A stretch of 64,000 nucleotides of DNA from Phoenix dactylifera (lineage: Eukaryota > Streptophyta > Magnoliopsida > Arecales > Arecaceae), in NCBI RefSeq assembly GCF_009389715.1, contig NW_024067695.1, positions 62,001 through 126,000 of the forward strand, read 5' to 3'. This document shows, one piece after another, positions 12,499 through 23,196 of this stretch. The notes below the pieces were generated by a model. That model did not search any database, was not told the DNA's origin, and saw only the letters and a list, made by a program, of their open reading frames with translations. Position numbers and translations under genes: made by a program. Every line of letters starts with the position of its first letter. The stretch's first letter is position 1.

Positions 12499-12865
12499 AG
12501 GTAACGGATCCATTGCCCTTCGATCCCCATCAATCAGGAAAGTTTTAACAAAACAAGATGCCAGCTTTTGTCGACAACATAAAACCCAAAGATCCTTGCC
12601 GTGCATAGGCAGCAAGAAATTAAGAAACTACAAGAGATGGGCCTCCAACGCTATCTTCAGCAAGATTGCGATTCCCCGTGTGTGTGTGTGTGTGTGTGTG
12701 TGTAGGTATGTATATGTATGCATTGGTCCAGGTATTGGATCCATTGCCCTTCTCCATCATTCGGGAAAGACTGACGAAAAAAGATGCCAGCTTTGGTGGT
12801 GACATTTGCCGTGCGTAGGCAGCAAGAAAGATGCTACAAGAGACGGCTCTCCAAGGCCATCTCAA
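12499..12865. repeat. Diverged tandem duplication with a GT microsatellite between copies
   Basis: Copy 1 (about 12499-12655) and copy 2 (about 12730-12865) share 'ggatccattgcccttc', 'aagatgccagctttgg/t', 'ccgtgcataggcagcaagaa' and 'ctacaagaga' in the same order, with many substitutions. A (GT)n run lies at 12677-12703. An old duplication; no coding sense seen. Confidence 0.75.
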
Positions 12866-12869
12866 AAAC

Positions 12870-13588
12870 CCTTCAACCCAAGTAGATATTTTATTAACTG
12901 GGATCTTTTGTCTGTCCATTGCCTCGAGTCACATTCATAGACCATGACAAAGCGGCCGCCCATAGATTCCGTAATCAAGCATTACTTGAGGTTTGACGGT
13001 CTTGAGCCGGAGACGCCGTCAAGAATCGAAAGCGCTGAATTAATTATTCTGCAATCCAACGGGATCGGAGATCGCACTCGAGCACCAAAGCCATGGCCAC
13101 CGCTCCTCATCCTCACTATGCCCCACATCTACCATCTTACTTCACCATCTTATCCGCAAATCGCTCCGACAGCAACCGCAGGATGACTGAAAGAGATCGA
13201 GGTGACAGGATGATTGAACAGACTTGACTGGCTAACTCAACCCTATCACCTTTGCTCATCTCATGGTTTGATTTAGATGTTATCAGATAAATTTTTCTGG
13301 CTGCTGGTGGGTCCAGAATCGGACAACACTTAAAAAGAAAAAGAAAAAGAAAACTCACTAAAAGGAGGGGAAAAAAAAGTGGTATTTGATCTCAAAAGAT
13401 GTCGTATAATAATTTTGATACGATATGAATACGTATATAATATACAATTTATCAGATCTTAATCCTAACATGCAGTGAAAAGTAGGGTAATGCTCGTAAC
13501 TGTTAGAGCCATACTACATATCACCGTAACATTGCTCAAAGAATATCTTACTCTGCATGAGCTAAGAAGATGAATTGGCTTCGTAAAA
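12870..13588. other. Intergenic, nothing supported
   Basis: A short moderately GC-rich part (12940-13190) has no recognisable frame. The rest is AT-rich. Confidence 0.4.
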
Positions 13589-13591
13589 ATA

Positions 13592-13835
13592 GGGTCCATT
13601 TGGTATTCTTACTGTTTTTTATTTTTGTTCCTGAAATATCATAGGGAGATTAATGTTGGAAATAGCTTGAAGAAAACTTCGGCTATTTCTTGTTTTTAGT
13701 TTCACCTCAAGATTTTTACGAAAGAATTTAGAAAACAAAAGGGTTACATCCCAGATGTTCGGTTTTAGTTCAATAGTTTTCTTCTTGGGATTTTGAAAAC
13801 AAAAACATATAACAAATGCAATACCAAACAGGCCC
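13592..13835. mobile_element. Tourist-like MITE, 244 bp
   Basis: Left end GGGTCCATTTGGTATT and right end, read on the other strand, GGGCCTGTTTGGTATT form a 16-bp inverted repeat with two mismatches. A 3-bp duplication ATA flanks it (13589-13591, 13836-13838). End sequence and 3-bp target site fit PIF/Harbinger-derived MITEs, although ATA is not the usual TWA. Confidence 0.65.
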
Positions 13836-14305
13836 ATAGCTAGTGGTACGTTCAACAGCAATCATCCCAGGCCTCCAGCCTGCAAATAGACTTAGGCCCG
13901 GTTTGGAAGAGCTGTTGGCAGTAAAACTGTTGGAAGTAGAGCTATCTGAAGTAGAGCTGTCTGAAGTAGAGCTGTTATAAAAAGCTGTTTGCTGTTTGAT
14001 AACTACATTCGTAAAGTGCTGTGGTACTTTATTTTGTATTTGGTAAACAAACTGAGAAAGTACTTTTGCATGACAAAATTACCATAAAGGACATTGCATA
14101 GTATTATACAACAGAACATAATAAAACATAAAATATATTAATACATAAATATATGATATAATATAATATTATTGTAATATAAAATAATATTATTATAATA
14201 TAGCATAATAGTAATATAATTGTTAGAGTAAATTAATATTTGGTAATATAACATAATATTAAATTATTTAACATAACATATTAATGTATTATTCTGGAAT
14301 GTAAT

Positions 14306-15153
14306 TGTTGGGGGAATATGGTTTTTCCCCCAGTGACATAATTACCCCTAAGAAGCCGCACAACCGCCGATCTGGTGCAGCCGAAGTCGGCGTCCGACCT
14401 CCGACCTCGGAACATCCGACCTCAGAACCTCCGATACCCGAGGTCTGTTTTTGTCGATTACCCACTACGGCCGTACCCTTCCGAGATCCGGCCGAGGGCC
14501 ATATCCTGCCACTGCCCTGGCATTTATTGCGCATGACCCCTGCAAACCCCCAGTTCACTCCACAATTAATGCGGATCTCCGGCTTACTCCACAATTAATG
14601 CGGATCTCCGGCTTACTCCACAATTAATGCGCATGGCTTCTGTCATCTACGGACCCGCAACTCTCCACGGCAAGTCAGCCCAGCAGAGTCCAATCAACGA
14701 TGATAAGTCTCTGATCTCGGCCATACCTCCGACATCAATGCAATGATTCGCCCGATCGCGTGCCACCTTGGGTCGTACGGCGACCTCACCTCCGACATCA
14801 ATGCAATGATTCACCCGATCGTGCGCCGATCCGAACACCATGCCGAGCCGTACTAAGGCCTCGCCCCATCACATCACAGGTAAACCGACCCTCCTATAAA
14901 AGGGAGCCTTTGCTTCTCAGAGGGGGGTTGGAGACTGGGCACTCTACAAACACTATTCTTCTTCTTCCCATATAATTTGCCCCCCTTCTGACTTGAGCGT
15001 CGGAGGGCCGGCGCCAGAAGACCCGGCCACCGGCTTTTCTGCAGGCACCCGGACGGAGGACGCCGCCCGCCGACAGACCGCCGCTCCCCTGTGAGCACCT
15101 GCCGCTCCCTCTCTTCGACCGACGATCGCCCCCGGGTTCAATTTCCAGCAACA
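14306..15153 (+). repeat. 5' LTR of the Tat-lineage element
   Basis: 848 bp. TATA-like 'cctataaaaggg' at 14893-14904 marks the transcription start region. Contains three units of a 30-bp repeat ('ctccacaattaatgcggatc', 14555-14632) and a 37-bp direct repeat ('cgacatcaatgcaatgattc', near 14730 and 14793). Confidence 0.88.
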
Positions 15154-15186
15154 GTTGGCGCTAGAGGAAGGGCCCGAATAGCGATC

Positions 15187-16824
15187 ATGAAGTTGAGAAG
15201 CAAGGGAGCCTCCAACATCTCCCGGCGTCCCCCGCAAAGTCCTGGACGCTCCGTCCAGAATTCGCCTACTCCGGCTGACCCGGTTCCTCAGGTCCAGCCG
15301 GAACAGTTCAATGCCCTGGTACAACAAGTCCAGGCCCTGGCCGCCGCCGTTCAGGGCCTGCGACGCGAGGAGGCCTTACCAACGCTCCCCCCGCAGGCCC
15401 AGGTCTTGCCGGAATTCCCTCCCAACGGCCCAGTTCTCCCAGGCCAGAACTTGCATGGCTCCTCCAGAGCCAACAATGAAGAGCGGACTTCTCCCCGGAG
15501 AGAGCTACCGGGGGAAGATTTCAACAGAAGACCCCAACCCTCTGAGGCTGAGTCAGCCCCGGACCACCGTGAGCCGGCGCAGACCACGGTGACAATCCCA
15601 CGGGCGGGGGAGCTCGACAGGAAAGTTGAGCATTTGGAGCGCCAAATTGCAGCGCTCCACAGTAAGAAGGCAAGGCAGGAGGGAGACTTTGAGTTCACTA
15701 CCAAGTCCCCCTTTTCCCGCCAGATCGAGGATGAGCCGGTCCCCGCGAGGTTCAAAATGCCTCAGGTGGAGCCCTACAGCGGAATTACCGACCCCCTCGA
15801 CCATTTGGAGAGTTACCGAGCCCTTATGGCTCTACAAGGGTCTTCGGAGGCCATACTTTGCAAGGCCTTCCCAGCGACTCTTCGAGGGACCGCTCGGCTT
15901 TGGTTTTCTGGACTAAAGCCGAACACGGTGTCCTCCTTCGAGCAACTCGGCAGGCAGTTCGCTACCAATTTTGCCGCCAGCCGACGCCACCGACGGACGT
16001 CAGACTCCCTCCTGGACATCAAGCAGAAGGAGGGGGAATCTCTCAAGGAGTATCTGGACCGCTTTACCGCCGCCACGTGGGAAGTTCGCGAGCTAGACCA
16101 GTCAATAGCCATGTCGGCTCTGAAGACTGGGGTTCGCTCCTACCGATTCCTCTTCTCCATTGAGAAGAGCTTCCCGGCCGACTTCACCGAAATGCTGGCC
16201 CGAGCCCGGAAGTACGCCAAGGCCGAGGAGGCAGTTGCCTCCAGGCGGGGTGCGATTGAGCCCGCCTCAAGGAAACAGAAGAAACGACGCGAGGAGCGCG
16301 GCCGACAGAGAAGCCGATCCCCCCGTCGAGAGAAGAACCTCCCTCGGCTGAGGAGCCCCCCTCGGCAGCAGGGGCGAGCTCAGCGGAGGACCCCACCTCG
16401 ACCAAGATCTCCACCACGGCCTCGGACGTACCCAGGGAGGTACGAGAACTACACACCTGTCAATGCCCCCCGGGCCGAGATCTTGATGGAAATCGAGGGT
16501 CGGGATTTCTTCCGACCCCCGCCTCCTATGCGGGATACGGGAGTTCCCCGCAATCCCAGGAAGTACTGCCGCTTCCACCGAGACCGTGGGCACGACACGG
16601 AGGATTGCTTCCAGCTCCGGGACGAGATAGAGGCGCTCATCCGCCGGGGAGTACTCAACCGATTCGTGAGAAACCGACGCGAGGAAAGGAGGCCGGCGGA
16701 AAACGCCACGCTGCCCGAAAACCCGGACGACAACAGGCCCATCGCCGGTACCATCAATATGATCGGAGGAGTCTCGGCAGGAGCAGCAGCCCAGGGAGCC
16801 CCCCCCGAAGCGCCTGCGTGCTGA
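15187..16824 (+). mobile_element. gag region of the Tat-lineage element
   Basis: Retrotransposon capsid gene, open as read (545 residues from the ATG at 15187). Seen: a charged N-terminus, the gag core (FKMPQVEPYSGITDPLDHLE, then LWFSGLKPNTVSSFEQLGRQ), an Arg/Pro-rich stretch and one zinc-knuckle-like CRFHRDRGHDTEDC. This is the Tat/Retand pattern. Confidence 0.88.
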
Positions 16825-16849
16825 AGAAGTCATCTCGTTCTCGGACGAG

Positions 16850-17408
16850 GACTTGGAAGGGGTTGAGACCCCCCACGATGACGCTGTGGTCATCTCCATG
16901 ATTGTAAATAAGTTTGATGTAAAACGTGTCCTAGTTGACAATGAAAGTTCAGCTAACGTTTTGTACTACCATGCCTACCAAAAAATGGGGTTGCCAGAAG
17001 GACGTCTCCGGAAAATCAATGCCCCACTGGTTGGGTTCACCGGAGACTCGGTCCCAGTTGAAGGTGAGGCCAGCTTCCTTGTCACAGTTGGCCTCGCTCC
17101 CCGGGAGAGCACTGTAAGAACGGACTTCCTTGTGGTCCGTCTGCCCTCAGCCTACAACGCCATCCTTGGGCGGCCAGGGCTAAACGCCCTTCGAGCCGTG
17201 GTTTCAACCCGCCATCTGCTCATGCGGTTCCCCACCGGCCGGGGAGTAGGCGAGGTCCGCGGAGATCAGTTGGTTGCCAAGCAGTGCTACATGGCGGCCC
17301 ACAGAGTAAGGCAACCGACCGAGGCGCCGATTCAGCCAACAGGCCCCTCACTACCCGTAGAAACCCTGGATGCGAGGGATACCCTTTGGAAGAAGCAAGT
17401 AGAGGGAG
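16850..17408 (+). mobile_element. Protease region of the Tat-lineage element
   Basis: Retropepsin-like aspartic protease region: VLVDNESSANVLYYHAYQKM (active-site strand, with Asn where many have Gly or Thr) and NAILGRPGLNALRAVVS, typical of plant Ty3/gypsy. The 3' LTR follows directly. Confidence 0.8.
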
Positions 17409-18285
17409 TGTTGGGGAAATATGGTTTTTCCCCCAGTGACATAATTACCCCTAAGAAGCCGCACAACCGCCGATCTGGTGCAGCCGAAGTCGGCGTCCGA
17501 CCTCCGACCTCGGAACATCCGACCTCAGAACCTCCGATACCCGAGGTCTGTTCTTGTCGATTACCCACTACGGCCGTACCCTTCCGAGGTCCGGCCGAGG
17601 GCCATATCCTGCCACTGCCCTGGCATTTATTGCGCATGACCCCTGCAAACCCCCAGTTCACTCCACAATTAATGCGGATCTCCGGCTTACTCCACAATTA
17701 ATGCGGATCTCCGGCTTACTCCACAATTAGTGCGGATCTCCGGCTTACTCCACAATCAATGCGCATGGCTTCTGTCATCTACGGACCCGCAACTCTCCAC
17801 GGCAAGTCAGCCCAGCAGAGTCCAATCAACGATGATAAGTCTCTGATCTCGGCCATACCTCCGACATCAATGCAATGATTCGCCCGATCGCGTGCCACCT
17901 TGGGTCGTACGGCGACCTCACCTCCGACATCAATGCAATGATTCACCCGATCGTGCGCCGATCCGAACACCATGCCGAGCCGTACTAAGGCCTCGCCCCA
18001 TCACATCACAGGCAAACCGACCCCCCTATAAAAGGGAGCCTTTGCTTCTCAGAGGGGGGTTGGAGACTGGGCACTCTACAAACACTATTCTTCTTCTTCC
18101 CATATAATTTGCCCCCCTTCTGACTTGAGCGTCGGAGGGCCGGCGCCGGAAGACCCGGCCACCGGCTTTTCTGCAGGCACCCGGACGGAGGACGCCGCCC
18201 GCCGACAGACCGCCACTCCCCTGTGAGCACCTGCCGCTCCCTCTCTTCGACCGACGATCGCCCCCGGGTTCAATTTCCAGCAACA
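17409..18285 (+). repeat. 3' LTR of the Tat-lineage element
   Basis: 877 bp, nearly identical to the 5' LTR; the length difference is mainly one additional 30-bp repeat unit (four instead of three). Confidence 0.88.
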
Positions 18286-19030
18286 GTAATATATATTATA
18301 TTTATAGTATAATACAATAATAAAGGTATAAAATATTATAATTATTAGTATAAATTAATTTCTCATAATATAACATAATATTAAATTATGTAAAATAACA
18401 TATTAATGTATTATAATGTAATGTAATATAATAAAATATTTATAGTATAATAAAATAATAAAGGTATAAAATACTTTTTCTTACGGAAGGGAGTCTGACG
18501 GCTAAGGTTCTTGGCTCCAGCATATTTTTAGGTTTATAAAGGGACAAACTGTGTAATTATTGTATTTTAATATGGGCATTTTTGTCAAAAATACAGCTTT
18601 CCGAAAAAGCTGAAAACAACTTTTGGGAGGAAGCTCCAAACCCAAAAGCTGTTTTCAGCTTCCCGCAAAAGCTGAAATAGCTTTTCCAAAAATTTACCAA
18701 ACACAGTTTTTTATCTAAAAGCACTTTTGGAGGGCCAGAAAGTACTTTTTGGCCCTCCAAAAGCTCCCCCAAATAGGGCCTTACGCACTTCCCACCATCC
18801 GGCACTTCGAAACATAAAGTCTATTTGCTCCATAACGCCTAACTTCTTATGTCGTCAGGTTCCGCGCCAAGCCAACTAAGTGGCAGATCTTTTGGCCAAT
18901 TTTCTCTAGCATGAAGCAATTAGAGTCAGTTTGGACTGAAAGTTTTCCTCCGGATCTCGCTCATCGTTTTAGAGCGGATGATCTAGTGATCTTTCATTCT
19001 CTGTTGCCAAAAAAGGATATCAGCCATTGA

Positions 19031-19440
19031 GGTGATAGCTCAGTGGTACCATGACCTTACTTCCAACCAAGTGATTTCGAGTTCGAAACACAGGCGTCAA
19101 TTAAATTGTGGAGACCGGATGCTCCCTACTGGGGCACGGGATCTGGAAGGGCATATTGGTCTGCTTGTAGCCTCGGTGGTGCCGGGTATGACGTACTCAT
19201 ACGGAGAGTTCGTGCCGGAGCCTAGAGGGGTAACCGAGCTAAGCCCACGGATGGAAAGGGTATGAGTAAAACCGGCCGGGGTGCCCAACATACGGTCATT
19301 TCTGTCCGCATCGAATATTCTCCTGGCGAGGTGGGGGCTGCTATGCGTGGGTGGGCTTGTCCTTTCCTCGCCCCCCCCCCCCCCCCCCCCCCTCTTCCCT
19401 TCTTCTCCTTTTTTTTTTTTTTATTTTGCAAAAAAAAAAA
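19031..19440 (+). mobile_element. tRNA-derived SINE
   Basis: The head GGTGATAGCTCAGTGG contains a polymerase III A box (TAGCTCAGTGG), and GAGTTCGAAAC near 19079-19089 is a B box at tRNA-like spacing (about 33 bp). A non-tRNA body follows, ending in C-rich, T-rich and A-rich runs (19371-19440). The right boundary and target duplication are unclear because of the homopolymers. Confidence 0.65.
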
Positions 19441-19883
19441 AAGAAATCAAGCAGATTAATATGAGTGCAAGTTCAAGTCCTACCGGTTCATTTTCTCACC
19501 GAGCAACTGACAGACACGGCCTATCTTCTTTTATGGGCCTATTTGGTTTCACTTACAACCGAGTGGGCACTCACCCTGTTGATGTGGCCTCGGCTCCCTG
19601 GGCTGAAATGACGTCCAACTCTTTGTTTTCCTTTCTACTGCACTTCGGGCCAACTAAACCCCCAAAGTGGGCTTCTACTTCTACTGAGCCCAACTAAATT
19701 CAGAGGTATAATTAAAGAGGCCGTAAATAAAAAATTAAAGAAAAAAAAAAAGCTCCCTTCTCTCTTAGGTCCAAGTTCTGGTTTTACTAGGATTGGAAGT
19801 GCTAGAGGAGCGTTAACCCTTATGAGCCTCTTCCACCATAAAAAATAATCAAATAAGCATTGCAATACTGAAGAAAAGTAGGT
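19441..19883. other. Intergenic, nothing supported
   Basis: No recognisable gene or element between the SINE and the Tekay LTR. Confidence 0.4.
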
Positions 19884-19888
19884 AAAAC

Positions 19889-22221
19889 TGTCACGCCCCG
19901 AACCCAGCACCCGGGTCCGGCACGCGACCGGCCGCATGAGCCCTAGAGCAGTGCCCTAAAGATCATGCAAGGCCTAAGATAAACAAAAATTCCAATAAAT
20001 CCATAATTAATGTATTTAAAACAAACCAACTAAAATGTACTGATTTATTACATAATTTCAAATGTCCATAAATAAAAGATAGATTAACTTCTATCTATCC
20101 AGCAATCAGACTCCATGCTGATCTGATTTCTCGTTCCACCCAATGGTCTCTACAAATCCAGTGCCTCTGAAAAAGAAAGTAAGTGTAGTATGAGCTTTTC
20201 CAGCCCAGTAAGAATCCCAACAGCCACACACAGTAAAAATCATAAAATAATCAATGCATCAAATATATGTCATTTCATCATTTCAAAAGGCTCAACAAAT
20301 AACAAATATATACACAAACCATTTTGTATACATAAATCCCTTTTTCACATTTCGTGATTCATTCACGTAATACCATGATTCCCAAGTCTTCAGACTTTTT
20401 ACTTCTGGCGTTGGACTAACCAAGATCATGACCCAGTCCAAGACTGCACAAATCCCACGCATAAGCTCGTGGCAGCTATCCCACGCGTAAGCCCGTGGAG
20501 GCTATCCTACGCATAAGCTCGTAGAGGCTATCCCACGCATAAGCCCGTGGAGGCTATCCTACGCATAAGCTCGTAGAGGCTATCCCACGCATAAGCTCGT
20601 GGCAGCTATCCTACGCATAAGCTCGTAGAGGCTATCTCATGACAAGGTTAGTCCAACCCATTTTACATGTCTAGTTTTACATGTTTAATCACATTTCAAT
20701 CACGTCACATATTTTCATAATTTCTCAAAAATATGTTCTTCCTTCCCAATTTAATTATTTCAATACTTTCATAATAAGCAAAATGCACACCTCATAGTGT
20801 CATACAAGCTCAAAAACAAATAGCAACATACTAATAAAATATATCCAACGATAAATCCAATATATGCATAAATAAAGGTGCTCAGATGTAGGGATTCTTA
20901 CAGAAATTGTAGACTGACTCAATCACGGATCCGAGTCACAACCTACTCGCTGGGGTGCTGAGTCCCCTGATCAAAATCTTCTGGCACCGCTGACTCTTCC
21001 CCTACAACATCAATTATATTTCACAACTAAATTATTTAATATTTAAATATTCTAAACCATAATTCACATCTACTATGGGGTCCATCACCAGATCCCCAAA
21101 CATCTCAATCCCTCCAAATCTAGGGCAGTCGGGGTGGCCCGACTCCCACCCTTGTACCATCGGCCTATGTCGTCGCCAGCCATGGCCGCAGCCACGCCGC
21201 GACGATAATCGGTCCCGGTGAAGAGACCAAAAGAAGGGGTGGATGAGAGAGAAGGGTTCTTCCTCCACCTCTTTGGTCCAAGGGCATCAGCCAGGGTGGC
21301 CGTGCCCTCACCTTCCCCACCCTCGGCCACCATTGGCCAAACCATCGCCGGCCGCCCCTGCTGCAGTCAACGGCGATGGTGGCTAGCCAAGAGAAAGAGA
21401 GAAGAAGAGGTCTCCTCCTCTTCTTCTTCTTTTTCTTCTCTTCTCCTTCTTCTTCTTCTTTTTCTTCTTCCACCGACACTGTCCCCTCCCCCTTCCTCCA
21501 TTTCTTCCGAAGATCCACTGGCAGTGGCTCGGCCCCCACCCGACGGCAACCCCAGTGGCCCCCGACCGCCGCCGCCGTCGCCGCCGGTGGCCAGCCGACG
21601 CGAGAGGGAGAGAAGAAGGAGGTGGAACCGTGCGGGACGCCCTCGGTCCACCATCCCCATCCCCACTAAAACCCTAGAAATCATCTCCAACCCTCACACA
21701 GATCCGATCAACCCCCTTCCCGCCATGCATCTCGGCCATTCCGGCGGTCGGCGGCGGCGGAATCGGGAAGAGAGAGGCCGAAACAGGGGTACCCTGTTTC
21801 GGACTCTTCTCCGATGATTCACCGGCCAAAAATCCCTCCAACGCCACCCAAAATCCAGAACAAGAAGCATAAGGAAGGGACCATGCTTACCTCAGTCCGG
21901 TGGGGGTGCTCCGGCGGCCTTTCCGGCGACGAAATCGGAGAGGAAATTCGGATTTCCCCGCACGGGTCCAAAGCTTTTCTCCCGATTTGTGGGGAAGGGA
22001 GGAGAGGCTTTCCGGCTTCCTCCACGGCCGACCGGTTCTCGGCTCCGGCGCTCGTTTTCCTCCGGCGATCGGCCTCTCCAATGCCGCCGCCGCCGTCGCC
22101 CCTTGCCCCCCTCCTTTCGTCCACCCCGATCGTGCCTAGGGCACGATCGTGATAAGGGGATGGGCCCGGTCTTTTCGGGCCGGCCCGTCCCCCCTTTTTT
22201 TTTGGGGGGGGGGGGTTTACA
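19889..22221 (-). repeat. 3' LTR of the Tekay-like element
   Basis: 2333 bp, reading TGTAAACCCC... to ...GGGGCGTGACA on the minus strand. Contains a hairpin minisatellite (20454-20636), a very GC-rich block (21080-22150) and a 10-bp-arm palindrome CGATCGTGCC-TAG-GGCACGATCG at 22127-22149. Long open frames in the GC-rich block on both strands are compositional. Confidence 0.9.
20454..20636. repeat. Hairpin minisatellite, 7 units of 26-27 bp
   Basis: Units read either CCACG-(loop)-CGTGG or CTACG-(loop)-CGTAG with the loop 'cataagct' or near it, followed by 'aggctatc' or 'cagctatc'. All seven units keep a paired 5-bp stem although the second base pair differs between the two types. Confidence 0.88.
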
Positions 22222-22860
22222 TTCTCTCCCCCTTAAAAAAAAATTTCGTCCTCGAAATTAACGTACCTGGAATACCAAAGAGTTGAGGGTGTTTGACTTT
22301 TATTTCTTCCTCGAGCTCCCAAGTGGCCTCTCTTTCGGAGTGATTGCTCCATTGTACCTTTACATAAGAAATGGTCCGTCGTCGCAGCACTTGATCCTTT
22401 CTGTCCACAATCCTAACCAGGTACTCGTCATAAGTCAGATCCTCATGCAGACTTATAGGCTCAAAATCTACCACATGGTTCGGATCTGGAATATATTTTC
22501 TCAGCATTGAAACATGGAATACATTATGTACACCTGATAAAGCTGGTGGTAGAGCCAAACGATATGCCACTTCTCCAATTCTATCCAGGATCTCGAACGG
22601 ACCAACATACCTAGGGCTCAATTTGCCACGAACCCCGAACCTCATCATACCTTTAGTAGGAGATACTTTCAAAAAAATATGATCACCAACATGAAACTCC
22701 AGTTCTCTTCTCCTATTGTCAGCATAACTCTTTTATCTACTCTGAGCTATAAGGAGCCGTTCTCTGATCACCTGTATCTTATCCACAGTTTGCTGTACTA
22801 TCTTTGGACCCAATACTTTTCTTTCTCCCACATCATCCCTGAGATCTCAAGTAGTCTCCC
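22222..22860 (-). mobile_element. Integrase C-terminus with chromodomain, Tekay-like element
   Basis: Fossil pol end. Seen on the minus strand: LSPRYVGPFEILDRIGEVAY (integrase C-terminal GPY/F module), then HNVFHVSMLRKYIPDP and a chromodomain (QVLRRRTISYVKVQWSNHSE, ATWELEEEIK). Chromodomains of this lineage guide integration into heterochromatin. The part 22680-22860 reads as the preceding integrase linker. The rest of pol is not recognisable. Confidence 0.85.
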
Positions 22861-23196
22861 TCTCGAAGTATCTACTCACAAGATTTTGACATACAAAAAT
22901 CACAGCATCTCAAAACTTGATCCTTTTTATTTACCACACATAGTAAGTTCTTTTGATCTCCTTCAAAAGAATTCCAAACTTCCAACCTTAGATTAAAATG
23001 CCATAATTATATCCCAAGAAATTAATTTCTCTTGATTCTACACAGAGATCATAATTGGCTTGACAGAAATAGGAGAAATCTTTAGTATCAAATGCTCTTA
23101 ATATTCTATAATCATTTTTCTTTTCTTAACTTTGTCTGTGATTAAATGATCAACCTTTATCCTAGGAAAACCGCAAACCTGTTCAAATAGGTATAT

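Larger units (their letters stand above)
14306..18285 (+). mobile_element. Ty3/gypsy, Tat-lineage, gag-protease-only LTR retrotransposon (TR-GAG type)
   Basis: Fossil but structurally complete at its ends. LTRs 14306-15153 and 17409-18285, both TGTTGG...CAACA, flanked by the target duplication GTAAT (14301-14305, 18286-18290). The primer-binding site region TGGCGCTAGAGGAAGG follows the 5' LTR. Inside are gag and a protease region and nothing else: no reverse transcriptase, RNase H or integrase region lies before the 3' LTR. It must have been mobilised by a partner. The LTRs differ by about 1% substitutions plus one unit of a 30-bp repeat, so insertion is recent, probably well under a few million years (inference from typical plant rates). 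Confidence 0.88.
13895..18780. mobile_element. Tourist/PIF-Harbinger-type MITE (about 0.9 kb) split by an LTR retrotransposon
   Basis: Left end GGCCCGGTTTGGAAGAGCT (13895). Right end, read on the other strand, GGCCCTATTTGGGGGAGCT, finishing at 18780. Target duplication TTA at 13892-13894 and 18781-18783, the Harbinger/Tourist hallmark. The element's own DNA is 13895-14305 plus 18286-18780; the 4-kb LTR element between has its own target duplication. Both halves carry AAAAGCTG-type subterminal motifs and an AT-rich core sharing a repeated phrase (14243-14291 and 18365-18415). No transposase. Confidence 0.8.

Noticed and set aside
19031-19102. Possible tRNA gene
   Set aside because: A and B boxes are present but the sequence does not fold into a cloverleaf with paired acceptor ends by eye; a SINE head fits better.
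21032-22261. Long open frames on both strands in the GC-rich part of the Tekay LTR (and at 35246-36455)
   Set aside because: They occur in three or more overlapping frames, are low in complexity (Pro, Arg, Ser, Glu runs), and repeat identically in both LTR copies; best explained by GC-rich composition.
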